Shown: positions 28,864 through 38,347 of the stretch, one piece after another | Numbering within the stretch: position 1 is the first letter of the stretch | Layout of the letters: each line of letters opens with the position of its first letter | DNA from: 39-52-133 sp035531075 | GTDB lineage: Bacteria > Pseudomonadota > Gammaproteobacteria > Burkholderiales > Gallionellaceae | Direction: 5' to 3' | DNA length: 64,000 nt | NCBI GenBank assembly: GCA_035531075.1 | Contig: DATKTO010000007.1 | Coordinates: 62,001-126,000, forward strand | The notes under the pieces: model-generated | Database searches by the model: none | What the model was told of the DNA's origin: nothing | What the model saw: only the letters and a program-made list of their open reading frames with translations | Program-made: the position numbers and the translations under genes

Positions 28864-29552
28864 GCACCCCCAGCCCGCTCGTGCTCGTGGTCGAAGACGA
28901 AATGCAGATTCGCCGCTTTGTCCGTGCCGCGCTGGAGGACGAAGGCTGCCGCGTGGCGGAGGCGGAAACCATGGCAAAAGGCTTGATTGAGGCCGGGACG
29001 CGCAAGCCGGATCTGATCATTCTCGACCTTGGTTTGCCGGATGGCGATGGCGTGCGTTTCGTGCACGATCTGCGCGCCTGGTCCAACCTGCCGGTATTGA
29101 TACTCTCCGCGCGCTCGACCGAAAGCGACAAGATAGGCGTGCTGGACGCGGGTGCGGATGACTACCTCACCAAACCGTTTGCCGTGGGTGAACTGCTGGC
29201 ACGGGTGCGTGCCTTGTTGCGGCGGGGCAAGCCGGGAGGCGAGGCCGAGAGTCCGCTCATTCGCTTTGGCGATGTCGAAGTCGATTTAACCCGGCGACAA
29301 ATCTTGCGCCAGGGTACTCCTGTGCGCCTGACCCCCATCGAATACCGCCTGCTGTGCGTGATGCTGGCGAATGCCGGCAAGGTCATGACCCATCGCCATC
29401 TGCTACGCGATGTGTGGGGGCCGTCCTATGTCGAAAGCAACCATTACCTGCGCATTTACGTCGGCCATCTGCGGCAGAAGCTGGAACAAGACCCGACCCA
29501 ACCCCGGCACTTCCTCACCGAAACCGGCGTGGGTTACCGTTTTCAAAATTAA
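28860..29552 (+). CDS. kdpE: Response regulator KdpE
   Basis: 230-aa OmpR/PhoB-type regulator. The receiver has VVEDEMQIRRF, the phospho-acceptor Asp in LIILDLGLPDGDG and TKPF lysine; the C-terminal winged helix ends in RIYVGHLRQKLE and TETGVGYRF, typical of KdpE. It overlaps kdpD by four bases and is followed by kup 29 bases downstream. It is expected to bind the box upstream of kdpD and thus drive the whole operon including kup. Confidence 0.95.
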   Translation: MSTPSPLVLVVEDEMQIRRFVRAALEDEGCRVAEAETMAKGLIEAGTRKPDLIILDLGLPDGDGVRFVHDLRAWSNLPVLILSARSTESDKIGVLDAGADDYLTKPFAVGELLARVRALLRRGKPGGEAESPLIRFGDVEVDLTRRQILRQGTPVRLTPIEYRLLCVMLANAGKVMTHRHLLRDVWGPSYVESNHYLRIYVGHLRQKLEQDPTQPRHFLTETGVGYRFQN

Positions 29553-29581
29553 TTTCATTCTTACATCCTGAAGGGTACAAC

Positions 29582-31459
29582 ATGACTCATCCCGCTCACT
29601 CCAATCCATCGCGCCTCGGTGCGCTTACCCTGGGTGCTTTGGGCGTTGTTTATGGCGACATCGGCACCAGCCCCTTGTACGCTTTTAAAGAAGCGTTCTC
29701 CGGCCCGCACGGTCTGGCACCGACAGAGTTGAATGTGCTCGCGGCACTGTCCGCCTTTTTCTGGGCCTTGATGCTGATTATCTCGATCAAGTACGTGTGG
29801 ATCGTGCTCAAGTTCGACAACGAGGGTGAAGGTGGCGTGCTCGCGCTCACTGCACTGGCACACCGGATTACCAACAAAACGTCAAAATGGTCGCTGTTTG
29901 TCATTGGCGCAGGCATATTCGCTGCCGCGCTATTTTATGGCGATGCCATCATCACCCCTGCCATCTCGGTGCTTTCCGCGGTTGAAGGCTTAAGCATCGC
30001 CACGCCGCAGTTCGAGCATATGGTGGTGCCCATCACCATCGGCATCCTCACAGGTCTATTCTTTATCCAGCGTCACGGCACCGGCCGCGTCGGCGGCTTG
30101 TTCGGCCCGGTGACCATCATCTGGTTTTTTGTGTTGGCGGTTCTCGGCGCTGTCAGCATCGCGCAGACACCCGCCGTGTTGCAGGCAATCAACCCGATGT
30201 ATGCCATCCATTTCGCCGGCGAGCATCCCGGCGCAATGTTTCTGCTGTTGAGTGCGGTGTTTCTTGCGCTCACCGGCGGCGAAGCGCTGTATGCGGACAT
30301 GGGTCACTTTGGCGCCAAAGCCGTGCGCCTAGCCTGGTATTTCCTGGTCTGTCCCGCGTTGCTAATCAACTACTTCGGGCAGGGCGCACTCATTCTGCGG
30401 TCGGCTGAAGCGGTACAGAATCCGTTCTATCTGCTGGCGCCTGACTGGTTCCTGTTGCCGCTGGTGGTACTTGCCACGGCCGCTACGGTGATCGCATCGC
30501 AAGCGACAATTACCGGCGCGTTTTCCATGACGCTGCAGGCATCGCGTCTGGGCTATCTGCCGCGCGTGCAGCTACTGCATACCTCCGAGACGATGCGCGG
30601 CCAGATTTACATACCCAGCGTCAACTGGCTGATGTTCATCGCGGTGATCGTGCTGGTGATCTCCTTCGGTTCGTCTGGCGCTCTGGCCGCTGCCTATGGC
30701 ATCGCGGTCTCCGGCACCATGATTATCACCACTATACTCACCGCGTTCGTCGCCTTCATGCTGCCGGGCCGAGCCCGCATCGGGCTGCTGCTGGCCCTGG
30801 CACTGTTTGGCGTGCTTGAGTTGATGTTTTTCAGCTCGAATCTGACCAAATTACTGCACGGCGGCTGGCTGCCGCTGGTGTTTGGCGCGGTCATCTTCCT
30901 GTTGCTCACCACCTGGAAAGAAGGCAGCCGCATCATTGCCATGCAGCGGCGCAAGCTCGACATCCCGCTCAAGGATTTCATGTCCGGCCCGCAGCCTGAT
31001 GTGCCGCACGTGGAAGGGACTGCGCTGTACCTCACCTCAGACCCGACTCTGGTGCCCAGTGCGCTGTTTCACAACCTGAAACACTATAAAGTCATGCATG
31101 AGCGCATGATTTTCCTCAATGTTGTCAACGAGGATGTGCCCCGCATCGACCCTGCCCAGCGCATGCAAGTGACGGAACTGGCGGCAGGGATCTACAGCGT
31201 GGCGGTGCATTTCGGCTTTCGCGAAGAGCCGGATCTGACACTGGCGCTGGAGCGAGCGGTAGATTTTGGACTTGAAATCGAAATCATGAACACGACCTTC
31301 TTTGTCGCGCGCTCCACCGTCATCGATGGCCCAGGTGGCTTGCCCGCATGGCGCTGCGGACTCTACGCCTGGATGACACGGCAATCGGAAGGTGCCGCGA
31401 GCTACTTTAATCTGCCACCGAACCGGGTAGTGGAGCTTGGTACCCATGTGCTGCTCTAG
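29582..31459 (+). CDS. kup: Low-affinity potassium transporter Kup
   Basis: 625 aa from ATG 29582 with AAGGG 6 bases upstream; an open frame continues upstream inside kdpE but has no ribosome site. Twelve membrane segments in the first 430 residues, with the family signatures GALGVVYGDIGTSPLYA (residues 16-32) and GGEALYADMGHFG, then a cytoplasmic C-terminal domain. K+/H+ symporter of the inner membrane. In most genomes kup is not linked to kdpDE; here it occupies the place usually held by kdpFABC. Confidence 0.96.
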   Translation: MTHPAHSNPSRLGALTLGALGVVYGDIGTSPLYAFKEAFSGPHGLAPTELNVLAALSAFFWALMLIISIKYVWIVLKFDNEGEGGVLALTALAHRITNKTSKWSLFVIGAGIFAAALFYGDAIITPAISVLSAVEGLSIATPQFEHMVVPITIGILTGLFFIQRHGTGRVGGLFGPVTIIWFFVLAVLGAVSIAQTPAVLQAINPMYAIHFAGEHPGAMFLLLSAVFLALTGGEALYADMGHFGAKAVRLAWYFLVCPALLINYFGQGALILRSAEAVQNPFYLLAPDWFLLPLVVLATAATVIASQATITGAFSMTLQASRLGYLPRVQLLHTSETMRGQIYIPSVNWLMFIAVIVLVISFGSSGALAAAYGIAVSGTMIITTILTAFVAFMLPGRARIGLLLALALFGVLELMFFSSNLTKLLHGGWLPLVFGAVIFLLLTTWKEGSRIIAMQRRKLDIPLKDFMSGPQPDVPHVEGTALYLTSDPTLVPSALFHNLKHYKVMHERMIFLNVVNEDVPRIDPAQRMQVTELAAGIYSVAVHFGFREEPDLTLALERAVDFGLEIEIMNTTFFVARSTVIDGPGGLPAWRCGLYAWMTRQSEGAASYFNLPPNRVVELGTHVLL

Positions 31460-31693
31460 CTGGGATATGTGCGCCTGATTGTAGAAGAAACCAGCTGTGG
31501 TGAAGTGTGCTGAGAGCTTTTATTTTGAATAACAGGATAGGCTCTCTTGCCAGAGTGCATTATCTGGTTGGCCTCACTGTGCGGAGATTCAATACTCATC
31601 ACAGCGTAAAGGAGATTTATTCCATAACAGTGCATGAATGATCAATTATGGTGCGATTTCTTTTGCTGGCTTTTACGCGACAAATTTAACATA

Positions 31694-31707
31694 TTGATTA
31701 TATTTAA
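31694..31707 (+). repeat. AT-rich intergenic motif, copy 2
   Basis: TTGATTATATTTAA, followed by CAATATAAT, which makes a short ATATTG/CAATAT inverted repeat around it. Confidence 0.8.
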
Positions 31708-31795
31708 CAATATAATCTGGCATGTAGCTTGCTTATAAAATAACTGAAAGCGCTGTCTTGGTCGGCAGCGCTTTCTGGGAACTCCTCCTGTTTGG

Positions 31796-31820
31796 GCAGC
31801 CGCAAGGCTGCTTTTTTTTT
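31796..31820 (+). terminator. Intrinsic terminator upstream of the ABC exporter
   Basis: GCAGCC, GCAA loop, GGCTGC and nine T. It lies 337 bases past the kup stop and 64 bases before the ABC gene, so it may end either the kup transcript or an independent short RNA. Confidence 0.9.
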
Positions 31821-31851
31821 CCTGTATTTTCGTGCTGGCTCAAGCCGAAGC

Positions 31852-31857
31852 TATAAT
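31852..31857 (+). promoter_or_regulatory. Putative -10 of the ABC exporter gene
   Basis: Perfect TATAAT 26 bases before the ATG at 31884. No clear -35. Confidence 0.45.
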
Positions 31858-31883
31858 GCAGCACTCCAATATTTTCCCTCCCC

Positions 31884-33662
31884 ATGCGCCACCGTTACTC
31901 AGACCACGACCCATCCGCCCGCGCCGAGTGGAGCACCATACGCACCCTGTTGCCCTATCTGCTTGAGTTCAAGGGGCGCGTTGTACTGGCCATTGTGCTG
32001 CTGGTGCTGGCCAAGCTGGCCAACGTGGCAGTGCCGCTGGCGCTGAAGGAAATTGTCGATGATATGAATCATCCGCTGGCAACGCTGGCGGTGCCGGTGG
32101 CGCTGGTGATTGCCTACGGCCTGTTGCGGCTGTTCAGCACGCTGTTTGGCGAGCTGCGCGATGCGGTATTTGCCAAGGTCACACAGCGTGCCATCCGCCA
32201 GGTTGCACTGAAGGTATTTATCCACTTGCACAGCCTGAGCCTGCGCTTCCACCTGGACCGGCAGACGGGCGGCATGTCGCGCGACATCGAACGCGGCACC
32301 AAAGGCATCAGCTTTCTGCTCACTTTCCTGCTGTTCAATATCTTGCCCACCCTGCTGGAAATCGCGCTGGTGGCGATCATCCTGTTCAGCAAATACAGCG
32401 CATGGTTTGCGGTGATCACTTTCGCCACCCTGCTGCTGTATATCGCGTACACGCTGATGATCACCGAGTGGCGCATGGTATTCAGGCGTGAGATGAACGA
32501 GATGGATTCCAAGGCCAATACACGCGCCATCGACAGCCTGATCAACTATGAAACGGTAAAGTATTTCGGCAACGAAAAATTCGAAGCGCATCGCTTTGAT
32601 GAGCACATGGAAAAATGGGAAAGCTCGGCAGTGCAGAACCAGACCTCGCTGGCGGCGCTGAACGCCGGGCAGAGCGCGATCATCGCCCTTGGCGTGACCG
32701 CGCTGATGCTGCTGGCTGCGCATGAGGTGGTCGATGGGCGGATGACCGTGGGCGACCTCGTTTTGGTGAACGTGTTCCTGATCCAGCTGTATCAGCCCAT
32801 GCATTTCCTCGGTTTTGTCTATCGCGAAATCAAGAGCTCGCTGATCGACATGGAGAAGATGTTCAATCTGCTGCATGAGAACCGCGAAGTGCAGGATGCG
32901 CCCGATGCCGGGCCCATCAGGATCAGTGCCGGGGCGGTGCGTTTTGAGCAGGTGGCATTCAGCTACGAGCCGGACCGCAAAATTCTGTCGGATGTCAGTT
33001 TCGACATTCCGCCGGGGCATATTGTTGCGGTAGTGGGTTCCAGCGGCGCGGGAAAATCCACACTCTCCAGACTGTTATTCCGCTTTTACGATGTGCAGTC
33101 GGGACGCATTCTCATCGACGGGCAGGATATCCGCGACGTGACTCAGGCCAGCCTGCGCGCGGCCATCGGCATCGTGCCGCAGGATACCGTGCTGTTTAAC
33201 GACAGCATCTACTACAACATCGCCTACGGGCGGCCGGATGCGAGCCACGAAGAAATATTGCAGGCAGCCCAGGCGGCGCATATCCATGAGTTTATCGTGA
33301 CGCTGCCCAAGGGCTATGACACGATCGTGGGCGAGCGCGGCCTGAAGCTCTCCGGCGGCGAAAAGCAGCGCGTGGCGATTGCGCGCGCCATCCTCAAACG
33401 CCCGTCGATACTGATTTTTGACGAGGCGACCTCGGCGCTGGATTCCAAGTCGGAAAAGGCGATACAGGCGGAATTGCGCCATATCTCGCGTGACCGCACC
33501 ACTTTGGTCATCGCGCACCGTTTGTCGACTATTATCGACGCTCATCAGATTCTGGTGATGGATAAGGGGCGCATCGTCGAGCGCGGCACGCACCGAGAGT
33601 TGCTGTCGCAGCAGGGAATTTTCGCGCAAATGTGGGCCCTGCAACAGCAAGAAGAGCCCTAA
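31884..33662 (+). CDS. Atm1/HMT-type ABC exporter (half transporter)
   Basis: 592 aa. N-terminal exporter membrane domain with six segments (about 20-310) fused to an ATPase domain: Walker A GSSGAGKS, signature LSGGEKQRVAIARA, Walker B ILIFDEATSALD, and H-loop VIAHRLST. The segment NYETVKYFGNEKFEAHRFD is characteristic of the Atm1/ABCB7/HMT1 group, which export glutathione-linked sulfur or metal compounds and give heavy-metal tolerance. It works as a homodimer in the inner membrane. Monocistronic, with a TATAAT just upstream. Confidence 0.9.
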   Translation: MRHRYSDHDPSARAEWSTIRTLLPYLLEFKGRVVLAIVLLVLAKLANVAVPLALKEIVDDMNHPLATLAVPVALVIAYGLLRLFSTLFGELRDAVFAKVTQRAIRQVALKVFIHLHSLSLRFHLDRQTGGMSRDIERGTKGISFLLTFLLFNILPTLLEIALVAIILFSKYSAWFAVITFATLLLYIAYTLMITEWRMVFRREMNEMDSKANTRAIDSLINYETVKYFGNEKFEAHRFDEHMEKWESSAVQNQTSLAALNAGQSAIIALGVTALMLLAAHEVVDGRMTVGDLVLVNVFLIQLYQPMHFLGFVYREIKSSLIDMEKMFNLLHENREVQDAPDAGPIRISAGAVRFEQVAFSYEPDRKILSDVSFDIPPGHIVAVVGSSGAGKSTLSRLLFRFYDVQSGRILIDGQDIRDVTQASLRAAIGIVPQDTVLFNDSIYYNIAYGRPDASHEEILQAAQAAHIHEFIVTLPKGYDTIVGERGLKLSGGEKQRVAIARAILKRPSILIFDEATSALDSKSEKAIQAELRHISRDRTTLVIAHRLSTIIDAHQILVMDKGRIVERGTHRELLSQQGIFAQMWALQQQEEP

Positions 33663-33741
33663 ATATGGCCTTTTATATGCCTTGATTTATCTCGATTTCT
33701 TGGTATTCTGGCAACCCGTGGCCCAGCCTTAAGTTAGAAAT

Positions 33742-34884
33742 ATGCGAAATAAATTCATTACACTCCTGTTGTTAAGCTCTGCGCTAACAGTGACTGCAGC
33801 CGATGGCGCGGTTGAGCCTGCACCAAACACCCAGGCGCAGAATACCCAACTTGCCCTGGCCGGGATGCAGCCCGATGCTGATATCAGCGAGCAGGAGGAG
33901 AATGACGAGCCGGATGTCGTCGAAACTGAAGAGATGGAGCAGAATGAGTTCGCCACGGACGAACCACCGCTTAACCAGCGTTCAAATTCTGCCAAAGCCT
34001 ATGAAGATCTCATCAAGATCATGCCGCAGCTGGGTTATTCTGCAAATAAAGCAAAGCAGAACGACGAAGCAGACAGCGCGGAGAATAAAAACAAGCTAGA
34101 CGCCGCGGTGATGAAGTTAGCTGCCATGCCCCGAATGCGCTCCTCTATCGTGCTGATTTACGACGAGAACGGGCAACAGCCGCTGCATAGCATGAAAGCA
34201 GATGTGGTCGCGCCTATCGCTTCAATAACCAAGCTGATGACCGCAATGGTCGTGCTGGATGCAAAGTTGCCGCTGGACGAAGAAATCAGCTTAAGCCCGC
34301 TCGACATCAACAAACAAAAGCGCACCCGTTCGCGCATGCGCACCGGCATGACGCTGACACGCGGCGAATTGCTCAAGCTGGCACTGATGGCCTCTGAAAA
34401 TCTGTCTGCCGCGGCTTTGGCCCGTACCTATCCGGGCGGTACCGAGGCAGCTCTGGTGCAGATGAATGCCAAAGCGCGCGAGCTGGGCATGACGTCGACA
34501 CGCTTTCTCGACCCCACCGGCCTGAACAGCGGCAATGTATCCACTGCGAATGACCTGGTGAAAATGGTGCGGGCTGCTCATGGTTATGAATTGATACACG
34601 AATTTACCACGTCGACCTCACACACTTACGAGCAGGTGGGACACCGGCCTTTGCGCTTCCACAATACCAATCCGCTGGTACGGAATGCATCATGGGATAT
34701 CGGGCTGAGCAAAACGGGTTATATCAGTGAGGCAGGACGCTGTCTGGTGATGGAAGCAAAGATCACCGAGCACCCTGTCATCATCGTGCTGCTTGATTCG
34801 TGGGGCAAAAACTCTCGCGTGGGCGATGCCATTCGCGTCAAAAAGTGGATGGAAAAGGCGAGTTTGCGCGGTCGCAACCTGTAA
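33742..34884 (+). CDS. pbpG: D-alanyl-D-alanine endopeptidase, PbpG/PBP7 type
   Basis: 380-aa S11 peptidase. Signal peptide (about 1-22), then an acidic Glu/Asp/Gln-rich linker of about 85 residues, then the penicillin-binding fold: SITK (SxxK nucleophile), SEN, and KTG in LSKTGYISEAG. It cleaves DD-crosslinks in peptidoglycan. The long acidic linker is unusual next to E. coli PBP7 (about 310 aa) and might tether or space the enzyme in the periplasm. Confidence 0.92.
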   Translation: MRNKFITLLLLSSALTVTAADGAVEPAPNTQAQNTQLALAGMQPDADISEQEENDEPDVVETEEMEQNEFATDEPPLNQRSNSAKAYEDLIKIMPQLGYSANKAKQNDEADSAENKNKLDAAVMKLAAMPRMRSSIVLIYDENGQQPLHSMKADVVAPIASITKLMTAMVVLDAKLPLDEEISLSPLDINKQKRTRSRMRTGMTLTRGELLKLALMASENLSAAALARTYPGGTEAALVQMNAKARELGMTSTRFLDPTGLNSGNVSTANDLVKMVRAAHGYELIHEFTTSTSHTYEQVGHRPLRFHNTNPLVRNASWDIGLSKTGYISEAGRCLVMEAKITEHPVIIVLLDSWGKNSRVGDAIRVKKWMEKASLRGRNL

Positions 34885-35024
34885 AAGTTTAATATTTTAA
34901 GTATTAATATCAGGTAATTGCCTTATTTTCTGTTTTTTAACTTGCATAGCTTGAGATTAAGGAATTTAATAACCAACAAGTGTTGCGAGATTAATTCATT
35001 AACAACAGAGGAGAGGTAAATAAA

Positions 35025-35258
35025 ATGTCAGTCAATTCAATTTCACCTAGCCAGACAGTCCAGCCTGCAGAGGCTCCCAAAAAAGCCGAAGTAGTTGCCG
35101 CACGTAAACAGTCCGAAACAGAAGAAGCTAGCAAAGTAGATAACAGAAAAGAAGCTGCAAGACAGAAGGCACAGGTTCAGAGCACACAGGAACCAGTCAA
35201 GCCCAGCGTAAACACCAGCGGTCAAAAAACCGGTTCCATCATTAATGTCGCGGCCTGA
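35025..35258 (+). CDS. Small hypothetical hydrophilic protein
   Basis: 77 aa, no signal or membrane segment. It is rich in Lys, Glu, Ala, Gln and Ser with a charged middle (KKAEVVAARKQSETEEASK) and is likely disordered or helical. GAGGAGAGG lies 9 bases before the ATG, strong evidence that it is translated. AT-rich leader upstream. I recognise no family. The start and end (SVNSISPSQ..., GSIINVAA) loosely recall small flagellar or Rhs-type accessory proteins, but that is not enough for a name. Confidence 0.65.
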   Translation: MSVNSISPSQTVQPAEAPKKAEVVAARKQSETEEASKVDNRKEAARQKAQVQSTQEPVKPSVNTSGQKTGSIINVAA

Positions 35259-35624
35259 TTGACATAAAGTAGCGTAATGCCTGTTCGGGCGTGAGTGTGA
35301 CGGGAGTAGCAGCTTCCCCTCTTAACTCATAAGTAGCTACAGTTTCAAGCTGGCACCAGTTTCAAAGTCAGCATCATCCCCCCAAAAAAACTTACCCGGT
35401 AGTATCACCGAACTCGATGATGAGGCTTGGTGTCTGCCGTTCCTGCGCGTAAGCAGATCGTTGCCTCACCTGAGGCATGCTGCTGTTGGCGATTCAATCC
35501 CTTGGCAAAGATATGCGACGCTGCCGCTGCCTTCGGTATTGAAATATTCGCATTAGAAAGCAGATGACTGCTATGTTCCACAGAACGCCCCTGCAACTCA
35601 AACCCCATCTCATGGAATATTTCG
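35259..35624. other. Gene-free stretch upstream of the P-type ATPase
   Basis: 366 bases. Small frames on the minus strand exist but show neither ribosome sites nor family features. I see no terminator, palindrome or repeat of note, apart from the inverted repeat GTTGCCTCACC/TGAGGC near 35460-35475. Confidence 0.5.
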
Positions 35625-38303
35625 ATGGCGAATCAGACCACCCATGCAAAGAAGCCCCTCCCGCCGCCCTGGCACCAGTTATCACCCGCAGAGGCGATAC
35701 ACAAACTAAAGACTGACGCCCACGCCGGATTGTCGGCTGCAGAAGCAGACGCGAGGCTGATGCGGCACGGCCACAATGAGCTGCAGGAAAACCCCGGACG
35801 CAGCCTGTTGCGCATGTTGCTCGACCAGTTTGCCGACTTCATGATACTGGTGCTGATCGGCGCGGCGCTGATCTCAGGCATGATCGGCGATATCAAGGAC
35901 ACGATCGCGATTATCGTGATCGTAGTATTGAATGCGGTGATCGGCTTTGTGCAGGAGTATCGGGCGGAACGCGCGATGGCTGCGCTCAAAGCGCTGGCTG
36001 CGGTGAGTGCGAAATTGCTGCGCGAAGGCGAGACCGTCGTATTGCCCGCCAGCAAGATTGTGCCGGGAGACGTGGTGGTGCTGGAAGCGGGCAATGTCAT
36101 CCCGGCAGATTTGCGCCTGCTGCAGGCAGCCCAACTCAAGGTGGACGAGGCTGCGCTGACCGGCGAATCGCTGACCGTTGAAAAGCACACGCATGAACTA
36201 ACAGGGCATGAGCTGCCGCTGGGCGACCGCAAAAATCTGGCTTACAAAGGCACCGTCGTCACTTACGGCAGGGGCCTGGGTGTGGCCGTGGCCACCGGCA
36301 TGAACACGGAGCTGGGCAAGATCGCAGCCTCCCTGCAGGAAGATGGCGAGAGCAAGACGCCGTTGCAGAAACGCCTGGCCAGCTTCGGTCGACGTCTTGC
36401 CGTGGTGGTGCTGGCCATCTGCGCGATTGTGTTTGCGGCGGGGGTAATGCGCGGTGAAACACCGGTGTTGATGTTCCTCACCGCCATCAGTCTGGCGGTG
36501 GCGGCCATCCCCGAAGCGCTGCCCGCCGTGGTCACCATCGCGCTGGCGCTGGGTGCGCGCAAGATGGTGAAGAAACACGCGCTGATTCGCCGCCTGCCGG
36601 CGGTGGAAACACTGGGCTCGGTCACCTACATCTGTTCGGACAAAACCGGCACGCTGACGCAGAACAAAATGCGTGTAGAAGAAATTTTTGCCGACGGCGA
36701 GTTGCTGCATCGTGAGTGGCGAGGTCGCGGCAGCAGCGACGTTTGGCAACTGCTGTTTAGGGCCTTGGCGCTCAGCAACGACGCAAGCTTCAGCCGGCAT
36801 GGCAAGCCGAGCGGCGACCCCACTGAAGTGGCCTTATATGTGGCCGCGCGCGAGGCTGGCTTTGACAAGGTCGAGCTTGAGCAGCTTGCGCCGCGCCTGC
36901 TGGAATTGCCGTTTGATTCCGAGCGCAAACGCATGACCACCTTTCACCGCGCTCAGCAGGGCGCGCTCTCGTTCACCAAAGGCGCGCCGGAAAACCTGCT
37001 GCCACGCTGCGCAAGCATGCTCAGCGTCATGGGCAGCGTGGTGCTGCCGCTTGCGGAAATGCTGGCGCAGGCGGAGCGCATGGCAGCGGATGGCCTGCGC
37101 GTGCTGGCGGTGGCGTACCGCGTGTGGCCTGAGTTGCCGCAAACCGGTGAAATAGATGAAATCAAGGCGGATGAAATAGAAAGCAAGCTGGTCTTTCTCG
37201 GCCTGATAGGTCTAATGGACCCGCCGCGGCATGAGGCGCATGAGGCGGTTTCCCTGTGCCGTTCCGCAGGCATCATTCCGGTGATGATCACCGGCGACCA
37301 TCCGCAGACTGCGCGCGCCATCGCGCTGCGTCTGGGGATCGTGTCCGATGGCGGCAGGGTGATGACCGGCGCAGAACTTGCACAGTTATCCCAGCAGGAC
37401 TTTGAACAGCAGGTGCTCGATGTTCGCGTGTATGCGCGCGTAGACCCGCAGCAGAAAATAAAGATCGTCAAAGCGCTGCAGGAAAAGGGCGAGTTTGTGG
37501 CGATGACCGGCGACGGCGTCAACGATGCCCCCGCCCTCAAGCGTGCGGATATCGGCATTGCCATGGGCAAGGGCGGCACCGACGTGGCGCGAGAGGCCGC
37601 AGCACTGGTGCTGCTGGACGACAACTTCGCCACCATCGTGCATGCGGTGCGCGAAGGGCGGCGCATCTTCGACAACATCCGCAAGTTCATTAAATACACC
37701 ATGACCAGCAATGCGGGCGAGGTGTGGACCATCTTCCTCGCGCCGTTCATGGGCCTGCCCATCCCCCTGCTGCCCATTCATATCCTGTGGATCAACCTGG
37801 TCACCGACGGCTTGCCCGGCCTCGCCCTCACCGCAGAACCGGCCGAAAAAGGCATCATGCAGCGCCCGCCCCGCCCGCCCAAGGAAAACATCTTCGCCCA
37901 CGGCATGTGGCAGCACATCCTGTGGGTGGGGCTGCTGATGGGCGGCGTGTCGCTCATCACCCAGGCATGGTCTGTTCACACCGGCTCCGCCCACTGGCAG
38001 AGCATGGTGTTCACCGTGCTGTGCCTGTCGCAGATGGGCCATGTGCTGGCGATCCGCTCCGAAAAGGAATCGCTGTTCAAGATCGGCTTCTTCTCTAATC
38101 CCCTGTTGTTGGGTGCGGTGGCGCTCACCTTTGCGTTGCAGATGGCAACCATCTACGTGCCGTTCCTGCAGCCGATTTTCAAGACAGAAGCGCTGAGCGC
38201 GGATGAACTCCTGCTGTGCATCGCGCTGTCGGCAGTGGTATTCTTCGCGGTGGAAATCGAGAAATGGCTGGTGCGCAGGGGCGCGCTGTACCAGAACGCG
38301 TGA
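35625..38303 (+). CDS. P2-type cation-transporting ATPase (Ca2+-type)
   Basis: 892 aa. N-terminal cation-ATPase domain (WHQLSPAEAIHKLKTD), M1-M2, actuator with TGES, M4 with IPEALP, phosphorylation motif SDKTGTLTQNKM with Asp339, nucleotide domain KGAPENLL, hinge TGDGVNDAPALKRADIGIAMG, and six C-terminal segments including INLVTDGLPGLAL. This arrangement is that of PacL/PMR1-like ATPases, exporting Ca2+ (or Mn2+/Na+ in some members). The start ATG has only weak GGAA upstream. Fits the cation-handling theme of the region. Confidence 0.92.
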   Translation: MANQTTHAKKPLPPPWHQLSPAEAIHKLKTDAHAGLSAAEADARLMRHGHNELQENPGRSLLRMLLDQFADFMILVLIGAALISGMIGDIKDTIAIIVIVVLNAVIGFVQEYRAERAMAALKALAAVSAKLLREGETVVLPASKIVPGDVVVLEAGNVIPADLRLLQAAQLKVDEAALTGESLTVEKHTHELTGHELPLGDRKNLAYKGTVVTYGRGLGVAVATGMNTELGKIAASLQEDGESKTPLQKRLASFGRRLAVVVLAICAIVFAAGVMRGETPVLMFLTAISLAVAAIPEALPAVVTIALALGARKMVKKHALIRRLPAVETLGSVTYICSDKTGTLTQNKMRVEEIFADGELLHREWRGRGSSDVWQLLFRALALSNDASFSRHGKPSGDPTEVALYVAAREAGFDKVELEQLAPRLLELPFDSERKRMTTFHRAQQGALSFTKGAPENLLPRCASMLSVMGSVVLPLAEMLAQAERMAADGLRVLAVAYRVWPELPQTGEIDEIKADEIESKLVFLGLIGLMDPPRHEAHEAVSLCRSAGIIPVMITGDHPQTARAIALRLGIVSDGGRVMTGAELAQLSQQDFEQQVLDVRVYARVDPQQKIKIVKALQEKGEFVAMTGDGVNDAPALKRADIGIAMGKGGTDVAREAAALVLLDDNFATIVHAVREGRRIFDNIRKFIKYTMTSNAGEVWTIFLAPFMGLPIPLLPIHILWINLVTDGLPGLALTAEPAEKGIMQRPPRPPKENIFAHGMWQHILWVGLLMGGVSLITQAWSVHTGSAHWQSMVFTVLCLSQMGHVLAIRSEKESLFKIGFFSNPLLLGAVALTFALQMATIYVPFLQPIFKTEALSADELLLCIALSAVVFFAVEIEKWLVRRGALYQNA

Positions 38304-38347
38304 ATGTGAGATCAGCGCACCCGGAGATTTGGAGTGATATGTTTTGT

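Larger units (their letters stand above)
31460..31883. other. Gene-free stretch between kup and the ABC exporter gene
   Basis: 424 bases with no credible reading frame. Contents: an AT-rich motif copy (31694-31707), an inverted repeat AAAGCGCTG/CAGCGCTTT (about 31747-31775), a perfect intrinsic terminator (31796-31820), and a TATAAT (31852-31857) upstream of the next gene. The hairpin plus terminator might mark the end of a short untranslated RNA beginning near 31700-31740. Confidence 0.6.

Noticed and set aside
29354..29581. 76-codon N-terminal extension of kup
   Set aside because: It overlaps kdpE in another frame; the ATG at 29582 has a ribosome site and gives the family N-terminus.
31899..33020. 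373-codon minus-strand frame opposite the ABC exporter, and a 500-codon one opposite the NhaD-like gene (41960-43462)
   Set aside because: His/Gln-rich antisense frames that arise from GC-rich coding sequence.
35405..35608. 67-codon minus-strand frame upstream of the P-type ATPase
   Set aside because: No start signal and no recognisable domain.
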